Source: Frateuria defendens
Lineage (GTDB): Bacteria; Pseudomonadota; Gammaproteobacteria; Xanthomonadales; Rhodanobacteraceae
DNA length: 64,000 nt
Direction: 5' to 3'
NCBI RefSeq assembly: GCF_001182895.1
Contig: NZ_LFQR01000045.1
Span: 1-64,000 of the forward strand
Part shown: piece by piece, positions 8,203-17,252 of the stretch
How positions within the stretch are numbered: the first letter of the stretch is position 1
Layout of the letters: the number at the start of each line of letters is the position of its first letter
Made by a program: the position numbers and the translations under genes
Notes under the pieces: generated by a model
The model's database searches: none
What the model saw: only the letters and a program-made list of their open reading frames with translations
What the model was told of the DNA's origin: nothing

Positions 8203-9972
8203 ATGACCGGGAAGCTGGCGGCGCTCGAGCGTTGGGTGAACGAGGCGGCGGCCCTGGCGCGGCCGGCGCGGGTCCACTGGTGCGATGGCTCGGACGCGGA
8301 ATACCGCGAGCTGGTGCGGCAGATGCTCGCCAGCGGCGAGTTGCTCGGACTCAATCCCGACACCCATCCCGGCTGCTACCTGCACCGCTCGCATCCTTCC
8401 GACGTGGCGCGCGTGGAGCACCTCACCTACGTGTGCACCCGCGAGCGCGACGACGCCGGCCCCAACAACCACTGGCTGCCCCCGGCCGAGGCGCACGCCA
8501 AGATGGACGCGCTGTTCGACGGCTGCATGGCCGGCCGCACGATGTACGTGGTGCCCTACTGCATGGGGCCGATCGACTCGCCGCTCGCGCGCTGCGGCGT
8601 GGAGCTCACCGACAGCCCCTACGTGGTCGCCAACATGCGGATCATGACCCGCATGGGCGAAGCCGCGCTGGCACGCATCGGCCGCGAGGGCCGCTTCGTC
8701 AAGGGCCTGCACTCGATCGGCGAGCTCGACCCGGAGCGGCGCTTCATCATGCACTTCCCCGAGGAGCTTTCGATCAAGTCCTACGGCTCCGGCTACGGCG
8801 GCAACGCCCTGCTCGGCAAGAAGTGCCACGCGCTGCGCATCGCCAGCTGGCAGGCCCGGGCCGAGGGCTGGCTGGCCGAGCACATGCTGATCGTGGGCAT
8901 CGAGACGCCGCGCGGCGACACGCACTACATCGCCGCCGCCTTCCCTTCCGCCTGCGGCAAGACCAACCTCGCCATGCTGATCCCGCCGGAGGGCTACCGC
9001 CGCGACGGCTGGAAGGTGTGGACGGTGGGCGACGACATCTGCTGGATGCGCCCCGGCGCGGACGGGCGGCTGTACGCGATCAACCCCGAGGCCGGCTTCT
9101 TCGGCGTGGCACCGGGCACCAGCGCGGCCAGCAACCCGAACGCGCTGGCCACCGTCGCGCACGACGCGATCTTTACCAACGTGGCGCTCACCGCCGACGG
9201 CCGGCCGTGGTGGGACGGCCTGCCCGGCGCGCCCGCGTTCGACTGGCAGGGCCGGCCCTACGATCCGGCCAACGGCCCGGCGGCGCACCCCAACTCGCGC
9301 TTCACAGTGAGCGCGCGGCAATGCCCGACCTGGTCGCCACACGCGGAGGACGCGCTCGGCGTGCCGCTCAGCGCGATCGTCTTCGGCGGCCGCCGGCCCG
9401 CGCTGCTGCCGCTGGTGATGGAGGCGCGCGACTGGACCCACGGCGTGCTGATGGGCGCGGCGATGGGCTCGGAGACCACCGCCGCCGCCACCGGCGCGGT
9501 CGGCGTGCTGCGCCGCGACCCGATGGCGATGAAGCCTTTCTGCGGCTACCACTACGGCGACTACTTCGCGCACTGGCTGTCCTTCGACCAGCCCGGCGCG
9601 AAGCTGCCCAAGGTGTTCCACGTCAACTGGTTCCGCAAGGACGCCGAGGGCAAGTACCTGTGGCCCGGCTTCGGCGACAACCTGCGCGTGCTGGAGTGGA
9701 TGATCGCCCGCGTCGAGGGCCGCCTGCGCGGCCGCGAGACACCCGTGGGCATCCTGCCCGCCGCGGACGAGCTCAAGCTCGACGGCCTCGATCTCCCGCC
9801 CGCCGCGCGCCACGAACTGCTCGCGCTGGACATCCCCGGCTGGCGCGCCGAGCTCGCCGCCATCGGCCAGGACCTCGAAGCCTACGCGCCGCGCCTGCCC
9901 GACCGGCTGCGCCGCGAGCAGCAGCGCATCGCCGCCGCGCTGGCGGCGGCCGCGGCGGCACAGGCGGCCTGA
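8203..9972 (+). CDS. pckG: Phosphoenolpyruvate carboxykinase (GTP)
   Basis: A 589-residue enzyme converting oxaloacetate and GTP to phosphoenolpyruvate, GDP and CO2, the gluconeogenic entry step in the cytoplasm. It belongs to the GTP class: FPSACGKTNLAML contains the nucleotide loop with the reactive cysteine, and VGDDICWM and NWFRKDAEGKYLWPGFGDN match metal and guanine-nucleotide regions. Length is typical for the GTP type. It is monocistronic with its own promoter, between a tetR terminator and a sigma-factor gene. Its position next to a beta-oxidation operon fits growth on fatty acids, though no shared regulation is visible. Confidence 0.97.
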   Translation: MTGKLAALERWVNEAAALARPARVHWCDGSDAEYRELVRQMLASGELLGLNPDTHPGCYLHRSHPSDVARVEHLTYVCTRERDDAGPNNHWLPPAEAHAKMDALFDGCMAGRTMYVVPYCMGPIDSPLARCGVELTDSPYVVANMRIMTRMGEAALARIGREGRFVKGLHSIGELDPERRFIMHFPEELSIKSYGSGYGGNALLGKKCHALRIASWQARAEGWLAEHMLIVGIETPRGDTHYIAAAFPSACGKTNLAMLIPPEGYRRDGWKVWTVGDDICWMRPGADGRLYAINPEAGFFGVAPGTSAASNPNALATVAHDAIFTNVALTADGRPWWDGLPGAPAFDWQGRPYDPANGPAAHPNSRFTVSARQCPTWSPHAEDALGVPLSAIVFGGRRPALLPLVMEARDWTHGVLMGAAMGSETTAAATGAVGVLRRDPMAMKPFCGYHYGDYFAHWLSFDQPGAKLPKVFHVNWFRKDAEGKYLWPGFGDNLRVLEWMIARVEGRLRGRETPVGILPAADELKLDGLDLPPAARHELLALDIPGWRAELAAIGQDLEAYAPRLPDRLRREQQRIAAALAAAAAAQAA

Positions 9973-10087
9973 TCCTTCTTTCCACTGCGCGCGCGACCGG
10001 AGGGGCCGCGCGCGTTCAAACCCTTGCGGCGCCCGGCGCATCGAAGCTGGCAAGATGAGCGCCGCCTGCCTCGCCACCGGAACCACC

Positions 10088-10636
10088 ATGCCGACCGCGC
10101 CCAGCGCGCCGTCCAGCGACACCGACGATGTGCGCGCCGCCGCGGCCGGCGACCGCATCGCGTTCCAGCGGCTGTACCGGCAACATGTGGACCGCATCTA
10201 CGGCGCCGTGCTGCGCCTGGCCGGCTACGACCACGCGCGCGCCGAGGACCTCACCCAGGACGCCTTCGTGCGCGCCTGGCAGAAGCTCGGCGAGTTCCGC
10301 CACGAGAGCGCGTTCGGTACCTGGCTGTACCGGCTGGCGGTGAACGTGGCGCTGATGGACATCCGTTCGCGCGGCGCCGACCCGGTGCGCTTCGTCGACG
10401 AGGAGGCGTTGCCCGAACACGGCGAGACGCCCTTCTGCGCCGCCGAGCGGGAAGAACTCGAGCGCGCGATCGGCCGCCTGCCGCCGCGCGCCCGCGCCGT
10501 GCTCGTGCTGCACGACGTCGAAGGCTGGCGCCACGAGGAGATCGGCGCGGAGCTGGCGATGGCGGTGGGCACGTCCAAGGCGCAGCTGCACCGCGCGCGC
10601 GGCCTGCTGCGCAAGCTTCTGGGAGAACCCTCATGA
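10088..10636 (+). CDS. ECF-subfamily RNA polymerase sigma factor
   Basis: A 182-residue extracytoplasmic-function sigma factor. Region 2 contains QRLYRQHVDRIYGAVLRLAG and AEDLTQDAFVRAWQKL; region 4 contains LPPRARAVLVLHDVEGW, HEEIGAELAM and the recognition helix. The start at 10088 (MPTAPSAPSS) is preferred because an AAGAT-type -10 near 10050 would place an upstream ATG at 10055 before the transcript start; the longer form cannot be excluded. Its stop overlaps the next start (ATGA), coupling it to a membrane protein that is probably its anti-sigma factor. The regulon and signal are unknown. Confidence 0.92.
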   Translation: MPTAPSAPSSDTDDVRAAAAGDRIAFQRLYRQHVDRIYGAVLRLAGYDHARAEDLTQDAFVRAWQKLGEFRHESAFGTWLYRLAVNVALMDIRSRGADPVRFVDEEALPEHGETPFCAAEREELERAIGRLPPRARAVLVLHDVEGWRHEEIGAELAMAVGTSKAQLHRARGLLRKLLGEPS

Positions 10637-11064
10637 ACGAATTCGAATGGCGCCGCCCACTGCAGGACCTGCGCCGGCCGGTCAGCCCGCGCCCCGAGCT
10701 GTGGACGCGGATCGACGCCGCGCTGGATACGCCGCGCGCTGCCGCCGCGCCGGCGCGCGCTTCACGCCGGCAGGCCTGGCTGGCCGCCGCCGGCTTCGCG
10801 GGCCTCAGCCTGCTCGCCGTCGGCCTCGGCCTGCTGCAGCCGCGCCACGGCGCCGAGCTCGCCAGTTCCGCCCCCGGCGCCGGCCATCGGCCCTGGAAGC
10901 CCGACGACCCGCGCCTGGCCGGCGCCGCCGTCGAGCTGGACGCGGCCCGCATGGAACTGCAGCAGGCGCTGCGCCATTCGCCCGACGCGGCCGTGCTGCA
11001 GCGCCTGCTCGAACGCACCGACCGCCAGCAATCGCAACTGCGCCGCCTCGACCAGGCCGGCTGA
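10633..11064 (+). CDS. Single-pass membrane protein, candidate anti-sigma factor
   Basis: A 143-residue protein with a cytoplasmic N-terminus (about 1-48), one membrane segment (about 49-67, AWLAAAGFAGLSLLAVGLGL) and a periplasmic helical C-terminus rich in Gln and Leu. No zinc-binding HxxxCxxC motif is present, so it is not a ZAS-type anti-sigma. The four-base overlap with the ECF sigma gene and the topology make an anti-sigma role the natural guess; homology alone does not prove it. The DUF4097 gene follows 28 bases later. Confidence 0.75.
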   Translation: MNEFEWRRPLQDLRRPVSPRPELWTRIDAALDTPRAAAAPARASRRQAWLAAAGFAGLSLLAVGLGLLQPRHGAELASSAPGAGHRPWKPDDPRLAGAAVELDAARMELQQALRHSPDAAVLQRLLERTDRQQSQLRRLDQAG

Positions 11065-11092
11065 ACCCAAGCGCTGAACCCAGGCCACGACC

Positions 11093-12004
11093 ATGAAAAC
11101 CTCCCGCTGTCTCCCGCTCCTGCTCAGCCTGTGCATCGGCCAGGCCCTGGCCGATACGCCGATCAACCTGCGCCACGACGCCGCGCCCGACGTGCGCATC
11201 GCCGTCGGCAACATCAAGGGCGCGGTGTCCATCACCGCCTGGGACCGCCGCGAGGTGCAGGTGACCGGCCGCCTCGGCGACGGCGCCAAGCCGCTGGCGA
11301 TCACCGGCAGCAACGACGAGCTCACCGTGAAGGTGGAGCCGCAGGGCCGTTCCGGCTGGCTGGGCTGGGGCAGCGACAATGCGATGGGGCCGTCGGTGCT
11401 CGAGTTGCACGTACCCAAGGGCGCCTCGCTCGACGTCAACGTGGTCAGCGCCCAGCTCGGCATCGACGGCCTGGACGGCGGCGACATCGACGTCAACGCG
11501 GTCAGCGGCAAGGTGCGCATCAACGCGCGCACGCCCTCGCTGTCGGCGCAGAGCGTGAGCGGCAGCATCGAGCTGGCCGGCCATGCGCGCCGCGCCGAGC
11601 TGGAGACGGTCAGCGGCGACATCCTCGCACCCACCCTGGGCGACGAGGCGTCGCTGCAGACGGTATCCGGCCGCGTCCAGGCCACCGGCGGGCCGTGGCG
11701 CAAGCTCGATCTCAGCACGGTGTCCGGCGACGTGCAGATCAACGGCGGCACCGCCGCCAACGGCAGCCTCAGCGTCGACAGCATGAGCGGCGACGTGCAG
11801 CTGCAGCTGCCGGCCAATGTCTCGGCGGCGATCGAGGCGAGCAGCTTCAGCGGCGACCTGCGCAGCGACTTCGGCGAAGTCAGCCGCCACGAGCATGGCC
11901 CAGGCAGCGAACTGAAAGCCAACGTGGGCGGCGGCAGCGGCCGCATCCACATCGAGACGTTCAGCGGCGATCTGCGGATTCGCAAGAAAGGGAATGGGGA
12001 ATAG
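11093..12004 (+). CDS. DUF4097-family exported beta-repeat protein
   Basis: A 303-residue protein with a signal peptide (MKTSRCLPLLLSLCIGQALA). The mature part is a repetitive beta-structure with recurring 'VSG.I/V' units (VSGKVRI, VSGSIEL, VSGDILAP, VSGRVQ, VSGDVQI, FSGDLRI), characteristic of DUF4097 'putative adhesin' proteins with a right-handed beta-helix fold. It is the third gene after the sigma factor and its membrane partner, so it may be part of their envelope-stress output. The stop codon falls inside an inverted repeat shared with the convergent gene. Molecular function is unknown. Confidence 0.85.
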   Translation: MKTSRCLPLLLSLCIGQALADTPINLRHDAAPDVRIAVGNIKGAVSITAWDRREVQVTGRLGDGAKPLAITGSNDELTVKVEPQGRSGWLGWGSDNAMGPSVLELHVPKGASLDVNVVSAQLGIDGLDGGDIDVNAVSGKVRINARTPSLSAQSVSGSIELAGHARRAELETVSGDILAPTLGDEASLQTVSGRVQATGGPWRKLDLSTVSGDVQINGGTAANGSLSVDSMSGDVQLQLPANVSAAIEASSFSGDLRSDFGEVSRHEHGPGSELKANVGGGSGRIHIETFSGDLRIRKKGNGE

Positions 12005-12075
12005 CGAATCGGGAATGGTAGCGCGCCACCAGCGCGCTGCTTTGCCTGTTCGCTATTCCCGATTCACCATTCCCG
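11990..12075. repeat. GGGAAT/ATTCCC inverted repeat between convergent genes
   Basis: Repeated GGGAAT units (near 11990-12018) face their complement (12051-12075). The best stem is GAATCGGGAAT (12006-12016) against ATTCCCGATTC (12055-12065). It covers the last codons and stop of the DUF4097 gene and ends just before the stop of the leftward gene at 12081, so it could act as a bidirectional transcription barrier. Confidence 0.6.
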
Positions 12076-12080
12076 GGACC

Positions 12081-12986
12081 TCAAAGGTCCTGGTGATACT
12101 GCACGTACGGCGTGCGCGACTGGTCCGGCTCCGGGCCCGACGGCGTGTTGACCGAGCCGCCCGAGGACCACAGGTTCTGCGCGCCGATGCTGAGCGAGCC
12201 CTGCCATGGCAGGCGCCAGGTCACGCCCAGGTCGATGCTGTTCCAGCGCCGGTCCGCGTTGAGCCCGCCCGGCAGCGTGGGCTGCATGGTGCGGCCCACG
12301 ATGGCGCCGCTCAGCGGGCCGTGGTCGATGCCGAAGCTCAGGGCCTTCTGGTCCAGCGAGGTCAGGCCGAGCGCGTTGCCCGGCAGCAGACGGATGCGGC
12401 CCACGCTGGCACCGAGGTCGATGCCGCTGCGCCCGTCCAGGGCCAGCCGGCCGCGCGCGTTGAGCTGCGTGCTGCTGTCGAAATCGGCCAGGCCGTTGGG
12501 ACCCGGCGCCGCACCCGGCAATACGCGCGGCAGCGTCGGCGAACGCGGCGTGCTGTTGGCGCCGACGCTGAGGCCCAGGCTGTAGCGGCCCGTATCGTAG
12601 GTGGCGCCGACTTCGCTGCCGAAGACGCGCGTCCCGTGACCGTCGACCCAGGAGTGCTGATTGACCTGCGCATGCATCTGCAGGCGCGGATCGGAACCGT
12701 CGTACTGCACGCCGGAGGAGAACACTTCCGGCCCGTTGACCACCGGGAAAGCCAGCGGCGTGCCCGTCTGCGGGAGGCCGTCCGCGGGCTGGCGCGTGGC
12801 GGTCAGGTCGAGGCGGCTGCCGTCGGCCCCGCGCCACAGCGGCGTCGCGGTGCCGGAGCCGGCCGGCTGCCCGGCCGCCTGCGCGCGCAGGCGCTCGGCC
12901 TGCGTCTGCGCGTCGCCGCCGCCCAACGCCTGCCCTGCCGCGGCGAGCGGCATGAGCAAAGTCAGCAATGGCAACAAACGACGCAT
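12081..12986 (-). CDS. Secreted protein of unknown function, likely outer-membrane beta-strand rich
   Basis: A 301-residue protein with a clear signal peptide (MRRLLPLLTLLMPLAAAGQALG). The rest alternates short amphipathic strands and Gly/Asn/Ser turns (for example SLGLSVGANSTPRSP, GIDLGASVGRIRLLPG, WNSIDLGVTWRLPWQGS), which suggests an outer-membrane or periplasmic beta protein. It does not end in the aromatic residue typical of beta-barrels (last residues YHQDL). I do not recognise the family. It is monocistronic with a strong promoter upstream. Confidence 0.75.
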   Translation of the reverse strand: MRRLLPLLTLLMPLAAAGQALGGGDAQTQAERLRAQAAGQPAGSGTATPLWRGADGSRLDLTATRQPADGLPQTGTPLAFPVVNGPEVFSSGVQYDGSDPRLQMHAQVNQHSWVDGHGTRVFGSEVGATYDTGRYSLGLSVGANSTPRSPTLPRVLPGAAPGPNGLADFDSSTQLNARGRLALDGRSGIDLGASVGRIRLLPGNALGLTSLDQKALSFGIDHGPLSGAIVGRTMQPTLPGGLNADRRWNSIDLGVTWRLPWQGSLSIGAQNLWSSGGSVNTPSGPEPDQSRTPYVQYHQDL

Positions 12987-13046
12987 GAGTTGGAATGGCC
13001 TCCCCGGCCCGCTGGAGCCGGCCGCTGTGCGCGGCCAGGCAAACGG

Positions 13047-13076
13047 ATTATAAGCCGTTTCACTTTAATCTAACAA
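13047..13076 (-). promoter_or_regulatory. Promoter of the 12081-12986 gene
   Basis: On the minus strand TTGTTA (13076-13071), an 18-base spacer and a consensus TATAAT (13052-13047), giving a leader of roughly 55 bases. Confidence 0.65.
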
Positions 13077-13228
13077 CCGGCCATCCCCTCGGCCGAAGGT
13101 GACGCCATCCGCAGTATCCGCTGCCGATACGACCGCTTTGATGACAAAGGGTTCCCGTCGCGACCCTCCACCGCCCGGCCGCGCAAGCTATATTCACCCG
13201 CATAGTGCATGGAATCCTGGTCGAACCG

Positions 13229-16123
13229 ATGAGTTCCGCCCCACCTGCCCAGCCGTTCGCGCCCCCACGGGCGGAACGGGAGCGCGTGCCGCCATACCGG
13301 GCGGTGGAGCAGTTGCAGGCGGCGCCGGACGCCGCCAGCGTGATGGAAGTGTGCGAGTCGGTGGTGGCCGACTGCGGCATCGCCGGCCGCCTGTTCTGGC
13401 GCCTGTCCGAGGACGGCGCGAGCGCGACGGCGCACGAACTGGACCTGGCGGAAGACCCGCAGGGCCTGCGTACGCTGACCCTGGCCGTCGCCGGCGGGCC
13501 GCTCACCGACGCCCAGCACGAGCAGCTCGGCTGGTTCGGGCGCCTGGCCGCCGGCCGGCTGCGCCAGCTGGCCGAGACCACCCGCCTGTACGAGGCGATC
13601 TCCCGCCTGGCCCTCGCCGAGCGCCTGCAGCGCGCGCTCTACGCCATTGCCGAGCAGGCCGGCACCGAGCGCAACCTGGTCGACATGATGCGTTCGCTGC
13701 ACGGCATCGTCGGCAGCCTGATGTATGCGGAGAACTTCTACATCGCGCTGTACGACGAGGCCGCCGACGCGGTGCGCTTTCCCTACTACATCGACACCGC
13801 CGACAAGGACCCGCCCCGGCCCGACCAGAGCACCCCGCTGCGCGAGCTGTGGCAAAGCCTGACCTGGCACCTGTTCAAGGGCGGCAAGCCGCTGATGGGC
13901 TCGATCGACGAACTGGCCCGCCAGCTGCAGGGACGCCTCGCCCCGGTCGGCCCCGCCTGCGAGCACTGGCTGGGCGTGCCGCTGGTGCGCAACGGGCGCG
14001 TGATGGGCGGCATCGTGGTGCAGAGCTATCGCGCCGACACGCACTACACGCAACAGGACAGCGAGCTGCTCGCCTACGTGGCCCAGCACGTGCAGACCGC
14101 CTTCGAGCGGCGCGAGGCACACGTGGAACTGGAGCGGCGCGTGGCCGACCGCACCACCGCCCTGCGCGAGGCCAACCGCGTGCTGCGCCAGCAGGTGCTG
14201 CAGCGCCAGCGCGGCGAGCGGCTGCAGGCGGCCCTGTTCCGCATCGCCGAACTGGCCAGCACCTCGGAGAGCCTGGACAACTTCTACGCCGCCGTGCACC
14301 GGATCATCGGCGGCCTGCTGTACGCGCGCAATCTCTACATCGCGCTGCTGGACGAGGACACCCAGCAGCTCAGCTTCCCCTACTCCATCGACGAGGTCGA
14401 CAGCGTGCGGCCCGCGCGCAAGCACGGCCGCGGCGCCACCGAGTACGTGCTGCGCCATGGCAAGCCGCTGCTGGCCGACCCGCAGGAGATCGACCGCCTG
14501 GTCGCGCTCGGCGAGATCAGCCGCTTCGGCCCGCGCTCGGTGTGCTGGCTGGGCGTGCCGCTGGTGCTGGGCGAACGCGTGATGGGCGTGCTGGCGGTGC
14601 AGAGCTACACGCCCGAGCATACCTACACCGAGCGCGACCAGGAGCTGCTCACCTTCGTCGGCTACCACGTCGCCAACGCCCTGCAGCGCCGGCACAACGC
14701 CGAGGCGCTGAAGCTGGCCTATTCCAGCCTGGAGCGTCGCGTGGCCGAGCGCACCCGCGCGCTGGCGCTGGCCAACCGCGACCTGCGCGAACAGATCGCC
14801 GAGCGCGAGCGCGTGGAGCGCCGGCTCAAGTACGAGACCCTGCACGACTCGCTCACCGGCCTGCCCAACCGCACCTTGCTGCTGCAGCGGCTCGAGCAGG
14901 CGCTGCAGCGCTACCTCGCCAATCCGCAGGAGCTGTTCGCGGTGCTGTTCATCGACCTCGACCGCTTCAAGGTGATCAACGACTCGGTCGGCCACCTGGT
15001 CGGCGACGACCTGCTGTTCCAGGTCGGCGGTCGCATCCGCGCCTGCCTGAAGACCCGCGACGTGGTGGCGCGCCTGGGTGGCGACGAGTTCGCCGTGCTG
15101 CTGGAAAGCATCCGCGACACCGGCAAGGCGATGCAGATCGCCGAGCGCATCATCGACGAGCTGCAGGCGCCGTTCCGCCTCGGCGCGAAGGAGGTGTTCA
15201 CCTCCGCCTCGATCGGCATCACCCTCGCCAGCCCGCACTACCAGAAGCCCGACGAGCTGCTGCGCGACGCCGACGCGGCGATGTACAACGCCAAGTACGA
15301 AGGCCGCCACCGCGCCGCGCTGTTCGACGACCGCCTGCGCCGCGAGGCGCTGTCGCTGCTGGAGATGGAGGGCGACCTGCGCCGCGGCCTCGCCCGCGCC
15401 GAGTTCGAGCCGTTCTACCAGCCGATCGTCACCCTCGCCGACGGCCGCACCGTGGGCTACGAGGCACTGCTGCGCTGGCACCATCCCGAGCGCGGCCTGC
15501 TCAAGCCCAACGACTTCCTGCTGGTGGCGGAAGAGAACGGTTGCGCGGAGGCGATCGACTGGCAGATCTTCGAGCAGGTCTGCGCGCAGGCCGCACTGCT
15601 GGCGGGCATCCACGGCTTCGTGAGCATCAACGTCTCCGGCCGCCACTTCCGCTCGGCGGACACCGACGAGCGCCTGCTGGACCTGATGCGCCGCCACGGC
15701 GTGCCGGCCCGCAGCATCCGCATCGAAGTCACCGAGCACACGCTGCTGGACAACCCCGCGCAGGTGAAGCGGATGCTGGAGAACCTGCGCCGCCACGGCG
15801 TGTACATCGCGCTGGACGACTTCGGCACCGGCTACTCCTCGCTGAGCTACCTGCACCAGTACCCGCTGGAGACGCTGAAGATCGACCGCTCCTTCGTCAC
15901 CGGCCTGCCGCGCGAGGGCGACAGCCACGGCACGGCGGTGGTGCGCGCGATCCAGGTGCTGGCCGACTCGCTGCAGATGAAGGTGATCGCCGAGGGCATC
16001 GAGGACGAGGCGCAACGCCAGACGTTGCTCGGCCTGGGGTGCCGCTACGGGCAGGGGTTCCTGTTCGCCGAGCCGCGGCCGGCCAGTGCGTGGTTGCCGG
16101 ACGTGACGGCGCAGCCGGTGTAA
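13229..16123 (+). CDS. GAF-GAF-GGDEF-EAL cyclic-di-GMP signalling protein
   Basis: A 964-residue cytoplasmic protein. Two similar GAF-type sensor modules (about 135-310 and 325-490; each with a YIALYDE/YIALLDE-like core and a WLGVPLV segment) are separated by a coiled linker and followed by GGDEF (about 540-690) and EAL (about 715-960). GGDEF is intact (RLGGDEFAVLL), but the RxxD inhibitory site is KTRD. The EAL domain keeps GYEALLRW, DDFGTGYSSLSYL, KIDRSFV and AEGIEDE, so phosphodiesterase activity is likely. The start at 13229 (MSSAPPAQ) follows a TATATT -10 at 13189-13194; an upstream in-frame GTG at 13205 is the alternative. Confidence 0.94.
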   Translation: MSSAPPAQPFAPPRAERERVPPYRAVEQLQAAPDAASVMEVCESVVADCGIAGRLFWRLSEDGASATAHELDLAEDPQGLRTLTLAVAGGPLTDAQHEQLGWFGRLAAGRLRQLAETTRLYEAISRLALAERLQRALYAIAEQAGTERNLVDMMRSLHGIVGSLMYAENFYIALYDEAADAVRFPYYIDTADKDPPRPDQSTPLRELWQSLTWHLFKGGKPLMGSIDELARQLQGRLAPVGPACEHWLGVPLVRNGRVMGGIVVQSYRADTHYTQQDSELLAYVAQHVQTAFERREAHVELERRVADRTTALREANRVLRQQVLQRQRGERLQAALFRIAELASTSESLDNFYAAVHRIIGGLLYARNLYIALLDEDTQQLSFPYSIDEVDSVRPARKHGRGATEYVLRHGKPLLADPQEIDRLVALGEISRFGPRSVCWLGVPLVLGERVMGVLAVQSYTPEHTYTERDQELLTFVGYHVANALQRRHNAEALKLAYSSLERRVAERTRALALANRDLREQIAERERVERRLKYETLHDSLTGLPNRTLLLQRLEQALQRYLANPQELFAVLFIDLDRFKVINDSVGHLVGDDLLFQVGGRIRACLKTRDVVARLGGDEFAVLLESIRDTGKAMQIAERIIDELQAPFRLGAKEVFTSASIGITLASPHYQKPDELLRDADAAMYNAKYEGRHRAALFDDRLRREALSLLEMEGDLRRGLARAEFEPFYQPIVTLADGRTVGYEALLRWHHPERGLLKPNDFLLVAEENGCAEAIDWQIFEQVCAQAALLAGIHGFVSINVSGRHFRSADTDERLLDLMRRHGVPARSIRIEVTEHTLLDNPAQVKRMLENLRRHGVYIALDDFGTGYSSLSYLHQYPLETLKIDRSFVTGLPREGDSHGTAVVRAIQVLADSLQMKVIAEGIEDEAQRQTLLGLGCRYGQGFLFAEPRPASAWLPDVTAQPV

Positions 16124-16169
16124 AGCCACTCGGCGGCCGAGGGGTGGAGCCCCTCGCGCCGCCGCCGCG

Positions 16170-17069
16170 TCACTGCGCCGTCGTCGACGTCTCCGCGCCC
16201 GCCGTGGCGCTCAGCAGGTGCTCCGCATCGATGCGATCGAAGGTATAGCGCTGCGCGCAGAACTCGCAGATCACCTCGATCTCGTCGTCGCGCGCCGCCA
16301 GCGCCGCCTCCACTTCTTCGCGGCCCAGCGCGCGCAGCATCGCCTCCACGCGCCCGCGCGTGCAGCTGCAGCCGAAGGCCAACGGGCGCGGTTCGAACAG
16401 GCGCACCGATTCCTCGTGGTAGAGCCGGTACAGCAGTTGCTCCGGCGCGGTGGCGAGCAGTTCCTCCGCGCCCAGCGTGGCGGTGAGGTGCAGCACGCGC
16501 GACCAGGCGTCCTCGTCCTGCACCGCCTCGTGGCCGCCCTCGCCGGGCAGGCGCTGCAACATCAGGCCGACTGCCTGCTCGCCGTCGGCGGCGAGCAGGA
16601 TGCGCGCGGGCAGCTGCTCGGACTGGCTGAAGTAGTTCTCCAGCGCGCCCGACAGCTCCGGATAGCCGAGATCGACGAGGCCCTGGTAGCGCTGGCCGCG
16701 CTCGGCGCTGCCGATGGTGATCGCCATGACCGCGCCGGGCTGCGCGTTCAGCGCGAGGCCATCCTCCAAACCGCCCTCCCAGCGCGCCAGGCCGCGCAGG
16801 CGGCCCTGGTCGGTGCATTCGGCGAACAGCAGGCGCAGCGCGCCGGCGCTCTTCAATTCGATCGACAGCGCGCCTTCGAGCTTGATGTGGCCGGTGAGCA
16901 GCGCGCTCGCCGCCAGCGACTGGCCGAGCAGCGCGCGCAGCGGCGCCGGGTAGTCGGCGCGGCCGGCGACTTCGCGCCAGGCCGGCCCAAGGCGCACCAG
17001 CACGCCGCGCACGCCGGCCCGCTCGAGCAGGAAACGGTGCAGCACATCGTTGGGAGGAAGCTTGTCCAC
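16170..17069 (-). CDS. hslO: Hsp33 family redox-regulated chaperone
   Basis: A 299-residue cytoplasmic holdase chaperone activated by oxidative unfolding. The C-terminal zinc-binding switch is visible as GCSCTRGR and CEFCAQRY, the CxC...CxxC arrangement of Hsp33. The N-terminal domain includes LGQSLAASALLTGHIKLEGALSIE, typical of the family. Start MDKLPPNDVLHRFLL at 17069 agrees with normal length. The gene is divergent from mtgA with about 180 bases between the starts. Confidence 0.96.
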   Translation of the reverse strand: MDKLPPNDVLHRFLLERAGVRGVLVRLGPAWREVAGRADYPAPLRALLGQSLAASALLTGHIKLEGALSIELKSAGALRLLFAECTDQGRLRGLARWEGGLEDGLALNAQPGAVMAITIGSAERGQRYQGLVDLGYPELSGALENYFSQSEQLPARILLAADGEQAVGLMLQRLPGEGGHEAVQDEDAWSRVLHLTATLGAEELLATAPEQLLYRLYHEESVRLFEPRPLAFGCSCTRGRVEAMLRALGREEVEAALAARDDEIEVICEFCAQRYTFDRIDAEHLLSATAGAETSTTAQ

Positions 17070-17252
17070 GGCAAGAGTCTCTCAGGAAGCAAAGGACGGA
17101 TATGGGGGCGAGGCGGGAGCGGACAATGGCGCGCAGCGCCACGCCGGAGCCGGCGGCCATAGGGTCCCACGGCTCGCATGGGCGGTGCGACGGGGCGTGG
17201 CGCGAGCCATGGTTGCCTATACTGCTGCGCATCGTCGAAAGCCGCACCGCCC

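Noticed and set aside
13070-16129. A 1019-codon open frame on the minus strand opposite the GGDEF-EAL gene
   Set aside because: It lies antisense to a protein with complete GAF, GGDEF and EAL motifs; its translation is Arg/Ala/Val/His-rich with no domain, the usual shadow in high-GC DNA.
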